From Thiopontia sp964344785 (GTDB taxonomy: Bacteria > Pseudomonadota > Gammaproteobacteria > GCF-002020875): a stretch of 28,620 nt of DNA. The notes under the pieces are model-generated. The model was not told where the DNA came from and did not search any database. It worked only from the letters and a program-made list of their open reading frames with translations. Position 1 is the stretch's first letter; every line of letters starts with the position of its first letter. The DNA lies in contig CAYFOR010000024.1 of assembly GCA_964344785.1 (NCBI GenBank), positions 1-28,620 of the forward strand. Reading direction: 5' to 3'. Position numbers and translations under genes: made by a program. This document shows positions 8,085 through 13,924 of the stretch, in pieces.

Positions 8085-8864
8085 ATGAAAAAGATACTGA
8101 CAGTTTTGCTGTTTATAAGCTTGGCTACCACCTTAGTCACTGCCAAGTCAGTTGAGACTCTCGAACCAGTTGTAGTTGTTGCCTCTGCAGAAGAGGACTC
8201 TGACCCGTGGGAAGGCTATAACCGTGCTGTTTTCGACTTCAATGAATCCTTCGACAACAATATCATGAAGCCGGTGGCTGAAGGGTATCGTGACATCATG
8301 CCCGACCCTGCTGAACGAGGTATCCATAATTTTTTCAGCAACCTACGAGAGCCATTCAATATTTTGAACAATCTGCTGCAATTCAAGTTTGAAGATGCAG
8401 TTTCTGATACTGTCCGTTTTACAATCAATACCACCATTGGAATCCTTGGTATTTTCGATGTTGCTTCCGAATCTGGAATCCCAAAGCATGATGAGGACTT
8501 TGGACAGACGCTTGCTGTCTGGGGAGTGGAGAGCGGTCCCTATTTTGTACTGCCGTTCCTGGGTCCCAGCACACTGAGAGATACGACCGGTCTGCTGACC
8601 GAATACTGGGTGGGCAACACCGTTGAGGTTGCCGATACACACATTTTCGACCCAACCAGCGAGATATCGCCAGCCAACGCTGAGACGGTTACGGATGGTA
8701 CCAATATGGTCAGCAAGCGTGCCGAGCTGCTTGAGCAGAAAGAGATGATCGATGCTGCAAGTTTCGACAATTATACATTTTTGCGGGACGCATACCTGCA
8801 GAAGCGGGAGAATCAGATCTACGACGGCGACGCACCACTGCCTGAACTGCCTGCTGATTTATAG
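8085..8864 (+). CDS. mlaA: MlaA/VacJ-family phospholipid-transport protein lacking a lipobox cysteine
   Basis: This protein has the full MlaA (VacJ) fold segments: DPWEGYNRAVFDFNESFD near the start, NLREPFNILNNLLQ, the helix TINTTIGILGIFDVA, DFGQTLAVWGVESGPYFVLP and GPSTLRDTTG. MlaA works with an outer-membrane porin to remove misplaced phospholipids from the outer leaflet. The signal sequence MKKILTVLLFISLATTLVTA has no lipobox, and there is no cysteine anywhere in the protein, so it should be released as a soluble or peripherally bound periplasmic protein rather than a lipoprotein. The ATG at 8085 gives the cleanest signal peptide; the ATG at 8064 adds seven residues. No mla transporter genes are nearby. 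The tpm start lies 5 nt downstream. Confidence 0.88.
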   Translation: MKKILTVLLFISLATTLVTAKSVETLEPVVVVASAEEDSDPWEGYNRAVFDFNESFDNNIMKPVAEGYRDIMPDPAERGIHNFFSNLREPFNILNNLLQFKFEDAVSDTVRFTINTTIGILGIFDVASESGIPKHDEDFGQTLAVWGVESGPYFVLPFLGPSTLRDTTGLLTEYWVGNTVEVADTHIFDPTSEISPANAETVTDGTNMVSKRAELLEQKEMIDAASFDNYTFLRDAYLQKRENQIYDGDAPLPELPADL

Positions 8865-8869
8865 TTGCA

Positions 8870-9526
8870 TTGGAACCGGATCATTGGCATCAGCGTTGGC
8901 AGGAGGGCCGCATCGGGTTTCATACCGGAAACATAAACCCATGGCTCGAACGCTTCTATAACAAGCTTCTGCTTGAAAAAGGGGATACGGTACTTCTCCC
9001 CTTATGCGGCAAGGCAGCTGATCTGGCTTGGCTTGCCGAGCAGGGGCTGAATGTAATCGGTGTCGAACTTAGTGATATTGCACTGACTCAATTTTTCGAA
9101 GAGCAGCAGCTTGCACCAACACTGGAGCAGCATGACCCATTTCGTACCTGGTCTAGTGGTCCGATGACTTTGTTTGAGGGAGATTTTTTCGATTTTGACC
9201 ATGCACGTGCACAATCCAGCAACGCACTCTTTGACCGCGCCGCACTTGTTGCACTCCCGGCTGAAATGCGTGAACGATACGTACAACACCTCAGTACTAT
9301 CTTGAATAGAGATACCCCGATCCTCTTGGTTGCAACAGATTATCCGCAGGAAGAGAAGGCGCCGCCCCCATTTGCAGTCAGCGATGCCGAGGTTCGCAGG
9401 TTATACAGGAAGGCATTTTCCGTGGAGTTGCTCCACAGTGAAGATCTGACACATTCACAAGACCCCCTCTCCAAACGTGGTGTGAGCCACCTTACAGAAA
9501 ATGTCTATCTGATCAGAAAACTGTAA
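8870..9526 (+). CDS. tpm: Thiopurine S-methyltransferase (TPMT family)
   Basis: This 218-residue class I SAM methyltransferase has the bacterial TPMT pattern: HWHQRWQEGRIGFH at the start, LLPLCGKAADLAWLAEQG as motif I, VIGVELSDIA as motif II, and FDRAALVALPAEMRERY further on. Members methylate thiopurines, and in several environmental bacteria selenite or tellurite compounds; the natural substrate here is unknown. The start is a TTG at 8870, fixed by the conserved amino terminus since no in-frame ATG or GTG lies between it and the mlaA stop. No good Shine-Dalgarno is seen, so coupling to mlaA translation, 5 nt upstream, is likely. Confidence 0.93.
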   Translation: MEPDHWHQRWQEGRIGFHTGNINPWLERFYNKLLLEKGDTVLLPLCGKAADLAWLAEQGLNVIGVELSDIALTQFFEEQQLAPTLEQHDPFRTWSSGPMTLFEGDFFDFDHARAQSSNALFDRAALVALPAEMRERYVQHLSTILNRDTPILLVATDYPQEEKAPPPFAVSDAEVRRLYRKAFSVELLHSEDLTHSQDPLSKRGVSHLTENVYLIRKL

Positions 9527-9530
9527 CTGT

Positions 9531-9782
9531 TCAACCCTTTCTGGATGCAGCCTGGTAGTTGGCAATCATCCGCTCCAGATTCTCATCTGGAATAAATTTA
9601 TACCACTCATCCGTTGGGATATTATTCATTGCAGTCGCAACAAACTCTTTGCAGTGGTCACATTCAAACAGAAAGACGTGCTTTCCCTGGCAACTGCTGT
9701 CAAGCGCCGATGAATCCAGTACCAGTGTCCCCTCACCACACTTCGGGCAGACCATCGATAACGGTTGCGATGGAAAGTGCAT
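9531..9782 (-). CDS. Small zinc-ribbon protein of unknown function
   Basis: This is a protein of 83 residues with two knuckles, CPKCG at residues 12-16 and CDHC at 41-44. The spacing is that of a rubredoxin-type zinc ribbon, and an extra Cys31 and His35 lie between them. The carboxyl half (PTDEWYKFIPDENLERMIANYQ) is acidic and probably helical. No catalytic motif is visible, and I do not recognise the family. The ATG at 9782 has AGGG about 8 nt upstream, better than the internal ATG at 9755. It follows arsC by 27 nt on the same strand and is probably co-transcribed. It converges on tpm, leaving only 4 nt between the two stops. Confidence 0.7.
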   Translation of the reverse strand: MHFPSQPLSMVCPKCGEGTLVLDSSALDSSCQGKHVFLFECDHCKEFVATAMNNIPTDEWYKFIPDENLERMIANYQAASRKG

Positions 9783-9809
9783 TATCCGTACCCTGACAAG
9801 GTTACACGA

Positions 9810-10157
9810 TTACAGGATATCAAGAACCTGCTCCGGTGGTCGCCCTATGGCCGCCTTTGTTCCATTGACAACAATCGGACGTTCGATCACCTTCGGATAA
9901 GCCACCATCCTTTTGATTTGCTCTGCACGACTGAGTCCTGGCTGACTCAGACCTGACTCCTTATATTCTGCCTCTTTCTTACGCATCAGCGCCTCAGGCT
10001 CCATACCCAGCAGTGTGAGTATCTGATCCAACTCCTCTATAGATGGAGGCGCCTCCAGATATTTAACCACTTCAGGCTCAATGCTTCTCTCCTGTATTAA
10101 TGCCAATGTCTGGCGTGACTTCGAGCATCTGGGATTGTGATAGATCTTTACACTCAT
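9810..10157 (-). CDS. arsC: ArsC/YfgD-family arsenate reductase-like protein (glutaredoxin-linked)
   Basis: This 115-residue protein of the Spx/ArsC thioredoxin-fold family begins MSVKIYHNPRCSKSRQTL, with the nucleophilic cysteine at residue 11. The carboxyl end ERPIVVNGTKAAIGRPPEQ carries the conserved arginine region. The short length and the GRPPEQVLDIL ending resemble YfgD rather than the longer plasmid-type ArsC. Arsenate reduction is the family activity, but YfgD-type proteins are not proven arsenate reductases, and no arsR or arsB is nearby. A longer frame reaches 10268 but runs through the terminator hairpin at 10231-10249 and is rejected. GGAG lies about 10 nt before the 10157 ATG. 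Confidence 0.87.
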   Translation of the reverse strand: MSVKIYHNPRCSKSRQTLALIQERSIEPEVVKYLEAPPSIEELDQILTLLGMEPEALMRKKEAEYKESGLSQPGLSRAEQIKRMVAYPKVIERPIVVNGTKAAIGRPPEQVLDIL

Positions 10158-10221
10158 CGCTCTATAACTCCGGCACCAATGATCTGATTCGATAGTCTCC
10201 AAGGATAGAATGGTTTCTTTC

Positions 10222-10249
10222 AAAATAAAACCCCCGGCTGAGCCGGGGG
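10222..10249 (-). terminator. Intrinsic terminator of the glnK-amtB operon
   Basis: Read on the minus strand, a GC-rich hairpin with stem CCCCCGGC/GCCGGGGG and a 3-nt centre (10231-10249) is followed at once by TTTTATTTT (10222-10230). It stands 80 bp after the amtB stop and before arsC, so it isolates the ammonium operon from arsC. It is the best intrinsic terminator seen on this strand. Confidence 0.9.
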
Positions 10250-10328
10250 TAGTCACAAGTCTATACAACCTCTCTTCTATTCAAGGCTGCCCTACCGTCG
10301 CTGTGATACGCGGTAAGTTGATGGAGGC

Positions 10329-11591
10329 CTATTTACCTACATTGGTAAACTCAGGATATGCCTCCATGCCACACTCTGCGAAGTCGGCACCTGCAGCCTC
10401 ATCCTCTTCGCTGATTCGGAGTCCCATGACCATCTTGATCACCATCCATACCACAAGGCTGGCACTAAATACCCATCCAAAGATCACACCAGCACCTACC
10501 AATTGTCCCATGAAGGTTGCACCACTGTTGGTCAAAGGCACAAGCATCAGACCAAGGAAGCCAACTACACCATGTACCGAGATTGCACCGACAGGATCAT
10601 CAATGTGCATCTTGTCGAGGGCAACAATAGAGAACACAACCAATACGCCGGCAATCACACCAAACAGCGTTGCCAGTAATGGTGTCGGTGTTGACGGTTC
10701 TGCAGTGATTGCAACCAGGCCAGCCAGCGCACCGTTCAGTGTCATCGTGAGATCGCCCTTTCCAAACAGCATCTTGGCTACGATCAGTGCTGCAATTGCA
10801 CCACCAGCCGCAGCTGCATTGGTATTCACAAAAACCATTGCCACAGAATGTGCACTGGCAATGTCACCCAGCTTCAGTACTGAACCACCATTGAAGCCGA
10901 ACCATCCCATCCAGAGGATGAAGGTGCCCAACGTAGCCAGCGGCAGATTGGCACCTGGAATCGCGCGAACCGAACCATCCGCTCCATACTTGCCTTTACG
11001 TGCACCAAGCAACAGCACGCCAGCCAATGCCGCAGATGCACCTGCCATATGTACGATACCCGATCCCGCAAAGTCACTGAACTCAAGTGCAAACAGGCCG
11101 AAGACCTCCTGACCGCCCCAAGTCCATGAACCTTCCATTGGGTAGATAACGCCAGTCATCACAACAGTAAAGACCAGGAAAGCCCACAACTTCATCCGTT
11201 CAGCAACAGCGCCGGAAACGATCGACATTGCTGTCGCAACAAACACAACCTGGAAGAAAAAGTCTGATGCCGCAGAATAAGAGGAATCACCGTTAAAACC
11301 TTTTTCCGCAGAATCTTTAAGTGCATCAGCAACAAATGTCTCACCACCCATGATCCCATCCAGGAAGTAGCCACCTCCATACATCAATTGGTATCCCATT
11401 ACCAGATACATGATGCAGGCAATTGCAAAAAGTGCGACGTTTTTTGTCAGAATCTCTGTAGTATTTTTGGAGCGTACCAACCCCGCTTCCAGCATTGCAA
11501 ATCCTGCGGCCATCCACATGACCAATGCACCAGATACCAGGAAATAGAAGGTGTCCAGCGCATACTGTAGTTCAAAAATCTGATTTTCCAT
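10329..11591 (-). CDS. amtB: Ammonium transporter AmtB
   Basis: This 420-residue Amt/Mep/Rh channel has about eleven membrane helices. The substrate-conducting twin histidines are His181 (SGIVHMAGASAAL) and His340 (ISVHGVVGFLG). The recruitment-site aspartate is Asp173 in the FSDFAGSG segment. The first visible segment reads LVSGALVMWMAAGFAMLEAGLVRSKN in two blocks and is typical of Amt. No clear cleavable signal peptide is seen, unlike E. coli AmtB. It moves ammonium into the cytoplasm and is blocked by deuridylylated GlnK, encoded 14 nt upstream in the same operon. Confidence 0.97.
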   Translation of the reverse strand: MENQIFELQYALDTFYFLVSGALVMWMAAGFAMLEAGLVRSKNTTEILTKNVALFAIACIMYLVMGYQLMYGGGYFLDGIMGGETFVADALKDSAEKGFNGDSSYSAASDFFFQVVFVATAMSIVSGAVAERMKLWAFLVFTVVMTGVIYPMEGSWTWGGQEVFGLFALEFSDFAGSGIVHMAGASAALAGVLLLGARKGKYGADGSVRAIPGANLPLATLGTFILWMGWFGFNGGSVLKLGDIASAHSVAMVFVNTNAAAAGGAIAALIVAKMLFGKGDLTMTLNGALAGLVAITAEPSTPTPLLATLFGVIAGVLVVFSIVALDKMHIDDPVGAISVHGVVGFLGLMLVPLTNSGATFMGQLVGAGVIFGWVFSASLVVWMVIKMVMGLRISEEDEAAGADFAECGMEAYPEFTNVGK

Positions 11592-11605
11592 TCTCTAACC
11601 TCCTG

Positions 11606-11944
11606 TTAGATCGCTTCCCGGCCAGACTCGCCGGTTCGAATTCGAATCACCTCTTCAAGATCCGTAACAAAAATCTTTCCATCTCCAATCTTTGAGGTGT
11701 TGGCCGCTTCCCGAATTGTTTCTATCACCCGATCCAGCAGATCAGCGGGAATCGCTATTTCAAGCTTTACTTTTGGTAGAAAATCAAGTACATACTCTGC
11801 GCCTCTATAAAGCTCTGTATGTCCTTTCTGTCGGCCAAATCCTTTGACCTCTGTCGCCGTAACGCCCTGAACCCCGATGGCTGACAGAGCTTCACGTACA
11901 TCATCCAGCTTGAACGGCTTGATGATGGCAGTAACCATTTTCAT
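11606..11944 (-). CDS. glnK: Nitrogen regulatory PII protein GlnK
   Basis: This 112-residue PII protein is the standard length. The T-loop tyrosine that is uridylylated is Tyr51, in RGAEYVLDF. PII signatures are MKMVTAIIKPFKLDDVREAL at the start and the carboxyl TSKIGDGKIFVTDLEEVIRI. It reports glutamine and 2-oxoglutarate status and plugs AmtB. The start at 11944 has AGGAG about 7 nt upstream; a second ATG lies two codons in. Operon linkage to amtB and the upstream sigma-54 promoter argue for GlnK rather than GlnB. Confidence 0.97.
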   Translation of the reverse strand: MKMVTAIIKPFKLDDVREALSAIGVQGVTATEVKGFGRQKGHTELYRGAEYVLDFLPKVKLEIAIPADLLDRVIETIREAANTSKIGDGKIFVTDLEEVIRIRTGESGREAI

Positions 11945-12014
11945 ATTTTTGCTCCTGGTTGGTTTAACGTGCAGCAGAAAGTTGCATACTCTCTACCACT
12001 CTGCCCCAATCAAG

Positions 12015-12030
12015 AGCAACGGTTATGCCA
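12015..12030 (-). promoter_or_regulatory. Sigma-54 (RpoN) promoter of glnK-amtB
   Basis: On the minus strand the sequence is TGGCATAACCGTTGCT. The invariant GG at -24 and GC at -12 are correctly spaced against the consensus TGGCACG-N4-TTGCA. The predicted start is near 12004, which leaves a leader of about 60 nt before glnK. Nitrogen-regulated RpoN control of glnK-amtB is well established in proteobacteria. Confidence 0.85.
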
Positions 12031-12104
12031 CATCCGAAATATATTTATAAATCATGTAATTAATAATAAAAGAAGACCATCATCATCTCTACTTCAGCCT
12101 TCCT

Positions 12105-12121
12105 CGCACCACTACGACGCG
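12105..12121 (-). promoter_or_regulatory. Candidate NtrC-binding site, proximal (weaker)
   Basis: The 17-mer CGCACCACTACGACGCG on the plus strand keeps the left half (GCACCA) of the NtrC consensus TGCACCAAAATGGTGCA, plus scattered right-half bases. Its centre is near -109 from the predicted sigma-54 start. Taken alone it is weak; the exact 32-bp spacing to the second site supports it. Confidence 0.45.
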
Positions 12122-12136
12122 CCATAAACCTCAGCA

Positions 12137-12153
12137 CGCACAGTTTCAGTGCA
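12137..12153 (-). promoter_or_regulatory. Candidate NtrC-binding site, distal
   Basis: CGCACAGTTTCAGTGCA has the conserved GCAC-N7-GTGC dyad of NtrC sites. Its centre is near -141 from the predicted sigma-54 start, and 32 bp from the other site. The spacing and positions are those of the E. coli glnA enhancer. A separate perfect 16-bp palindrome, TTTCAGTGCACTGAAA at 12144-12159, overlaps it and may be the true recognition unit of another factor. Confidence 0.6.
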
Positions 12154-12177
12154 CTGAAAATATATTGGATACCGGCT

Positions 12178-13293
12178 CTACTGCTGAAGCATTACGCGCG
12201 GCGTGAACCGACCTCCATCGGTTCCTATTTTTTCTTTCAGCATCTGCTGGGCTGCTTCAGCACCCACCTTGTTTGCATAGACGCCAATCCGAACCCTATA
12301 GAGCGTCCTGCCTGCCAACTCCACCTTTTTTACATAAACTGGCTTGATCCCGGCACGCTTGATTGAGCCAAGCAGTGAATATGCCTCTTTTTTATTTCCA
12401 TCCGTATAGGTTGCAACCTGAACAACCCAACCGGCCGTATCTTTACCAAGAACAATCGCAGCCTCTTTCGGTGCCTGTTTTGTGGTTACCCCCGTTTCCA
12501 CGCTGGAGACTGCCGCATTTTCTCTTTTTTTATCTTTCTTCAAAGCTACTTTCATCTCAGCCAGTGCAACCAAGCCTTCTCTTGCTGCATTACTATCCGG
12601 GTCAATTGCCAGGATTTCTCCATATTTGACCTGAGACTTTTCAAACTTACCCTGTTCCGCCAAAACAGATGCCTGGTTCAGTAACTGCTGAAGATAGAGT
12701 TCTGCAGCCTTTGCCTGCTCAAGGTCGGCCACTGTCTGCTTCAATTCGATAAGTTTTTGCCTATAACCTTGAAATTGCGGCTCTCTCAATGCTCTATCAC
12801 CTTTCAGTTTACGGTATGCCACGATACCCTGTTCTGCCTTATTGACCTCTCCCTCTACTAATGCACCTTCGATTCCTTTCCTCAGCTGACTCAGCCGCTG
12901 CTCTTTTTCTTTGCGTTGCTGTTCTCTCAGGCGTTGTTGAGCTTCTCTTTTTACCTTTTCTGCCAAGAGCTGCTCTCTTCTCTTTTTCTCTTCTTTTTTA
13001 ATTCTCTCGATTTCACTCTTTTCAGTTGTTTTTGTATCTTTTGTTGGCCCCTTATCTGTTTTGAACGGTTGCAGTACCTCTATTTCAGATTGACTTTTTT
13101 TCTGCACCATCTCTGTTTTTGTGCCATTGACAGCACCCTTCGCTTCAGGTTTTGCCATGCTGACGTCAACCACCAGTGGTTGCTTCCTCTTTTCACTGGT
13201 CGACACATCACTTTTAACTGGCCCAGTGGATTGACACCCTTGCAACAGCACTACAGCCAATAGTGGTAACACTGCTCGCTCAAAGTTACTCAT
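12178..13293 (-). CDS. SPOR-domain lipoprotein with basic coiled coil and TPR-like middle
   Basis: The 371-residue product starts with a lipoprotein signal, MSNFERAVLPLLAVVLLQGC, with the lipidated cysteine at residue 20. A low-complexity linker and a Lys/Arg/Glu-rich coiled coil follow at about 90-145. A helical region at about 205-255 (LLNQASVLAEQGKFEKSQ then YGEILAIDPDSNAAREGL) looks like TPR units. The carboxyl SPOR domain at about 288-365 (GWVVQVATYTDGNKKEAYSL ... GRTLYRVRIGVYANK) binds denuded glycan strands at division septa. It is probably an envelope or division protein. It has no operon partner and does not correspond to a named SPOR protein that I recognise. Confidence 0.82.
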   Translation of the reverse strand: MSNFERAVLPLLAVVLLQGCQSTGPVKSDVSTSEKRKQPLVVDVSMAKPEAKGAVNGTKTEMVQKKSQSEIEVLQPFKTDKGPTKDTKTTEKSEIERIKKEEKKRREQLLAEKVKREAQQRLREQQRKEKEQRLSQLRKGIEGALVEGEVNKAEQGIVAYRKLKGDRALREPQFQGYRQKLIELKQTVADLEQAKAAELYLQQLLNQASVLAEQGKFEKSQVKYGEILAIDPDSNAAREGLVALAEMKVALKKDKKRENAAVSSVETGVTTKQAPKEAAIVLGKDTAGWVVQVATYTDGNKKEAYSLLGSIKRAGIKPVYVKKVELAGRTLYRVRIGVYANKVGAEAAQQMLKEKIGTDGGRFTPRVMLQQ

Positions 13294-13410
13294 GGTAGTT
13301 GGATAGTCTTCTCACCGCTTGTATTTTAGTGACAGATGCGTGAATCATTCCCTATGAGAATAACAGATCCATACAAAATGATCGAAACCCCCATAATCAG
13401 CACAAATATA

Positions 13411-13439
13411 TTTACATTCTAATATTAGAAATATATAAT
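13411..13439 (+). promoter_or_regulatory. Strong sigma-70 promoter on the plus strand with a palindromic spacer
   Basis: TTTACA at 13411-13416 and consensus TATAAT at 13434-13439 are 17 bp apart. Matches are 5 of 6 and 6 of 6, the best sigma-70 promoter found in the window. The spacer contains the perfect 14-bp palindrome TTCTAATATTAGAA at 13417-13430, a likely operator. No protein gene on the plus strand lies downstream before 15963, so it must serve a short transcript. Confidence 0.65.
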
Positions 13440-13445
13440 AATCAA

Positions 13446-13557
13446 GTCTATAGAGTGAACTAGAGAGCGCATTATAGGCCGAAATAACCATACTCCTCCT
13501 TCAATGGTTATTGGATTGTCACGGTGCTGTTACTAAATGGTACCGTGACTGTTTTTT
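13446..13557 (+). ncRNA. Candidate small regulatory RNA (~112 nt) with a CUCCUCCUU loop
   Basis: The predicted transcript starts near 13446, behind the promoter at 13411-13439, and ends at the T-run of an intrinsic terminator at 13552-13557. It has a weak 5-bp stem at the 5' end (13448-13452 with 13473-13477). A perfect 9-bp stem AATAACCAT/ATGGTTATT follows (13483-13491 with 13504-13512), displaying a 12-nt loop with CUCCUCCUU. The terminator hairpin is next. A pyrimidine-rich, anti-Shine-Dalgarno loop between hairpins is typical of trans-acting small RNAs. No credible protein is encoded on this strand. Not recognised as a known family; expression is unproven. Confidence 0.55.
13518..13557 (+). 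terminator. Intrinsic terminator on the plus strand (ends the candidate small RNA)
   Basis: An 8-bp perfect stem GTCACGGT/ACCGTGAC (13518-13525 with 13542-13549) is extended inward by five more pairs, including G-U, to a 6-nt loop. It is followed by TG and six T residues at 13552-13557. The T-run is on the plus strand, so it ends plus-strand transcription, although the nearest plus-strand protein gene upstream stops 4 kb away at 9526. Read on the minus strand, the same hairpin follows the thioredoxin gene but lacks a U-run. Confidence 0.8.
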
Positions 13558-13567
13558 AATGCAGAGG

Positions 13568-13918
13568 TTACGAAAGGTATCGATCAATAAAATCGCGCAC
13601 AAAGACTTCAGACTGCGCGCTCTGAAAACGATCTACCTCTTTGCCATCCAGAAAAGCAATTACAGTAGGAAACCCTCGTACGCCAAAACGCCCAGCGACC
13701 TTCATGTTTTCATCTTCCGCTTCCAAGGTCGCTAGAAGAAACGCACCCTGATACTCACTGGCCAGCCGTAACAAGACAGGCTCCAGAACACGACAAGGCG
13801 CACACCACTGGGCACTGATATCCAGTAGTACTAACCGCCTGGAAGACTCCTGAATGACCGCTTGATCAAAGGTCTCAACATCGACCTCAAAGCGAACAGC
13901 ATCAGCTGCTGGAATCAT
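13568..13918 (-). CDS. Thioredoxin-family protein
   Basis: This 116-residue thioredoxin-fold protein has the redox motif WCAPC at residues 38-42 and the cis-proline in RGFPTVI at Pro84. The segment before the active site reads LVLLDISAQ rather than the classical VLVDFWAEW, and the motif is CAPC rather than CGPC, so it is probably a specialised thioredoxin and not TrxA. There is no signal peptide, so it is cytoplasmic. It begins 6 nt after the SulP stop on the same strand, so co-expression with the anion carrier is likely. The substrate is unknown. Confidence 0.86.
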   Translation of the reverse strand: MIPAADAVRFEVDVETFDQAVIQESSRRLVLLDISAQWCAPCRVLEPVLLRLASEYQGAFLLATLEAEDENMKVAGRFGVRGFPTVIAFLDGKEVDRFQSAQSEVFVRDFIDRYLS

Positions 13919-13924
13919 CAGTAT

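Noticed and set aside
10210..11112. 300-codon plus-strand open frame
   Set aside because: It is antisense to amtB. The Pro/Ser/Ala-rich translation is a shadow of the conserved transporter codons on the other strand.
12144..12159. Palindrome considered as a parS site for ParB
   Set aside because: The centre reads CAGTGCACTG instead of CACGTG, so it does not fit TGTTTCACGTGAAACA. No parS match was noticed elsewhere in the window.
13345..13491. A 48-codon minus-strand frame starting ATG behind AAGGAGGAG, antisense to the small-RNA candidate
   Set aside because: The apparent ribosome binding site is the complement of the CUCCUCCUU hairpin loop. The translation (MVISAYNALSSSLYRLDYY then mixed residues) has no motif, and the promoter and terminator both point to the plus strand. 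It remains the main alternative explanation for the loop.
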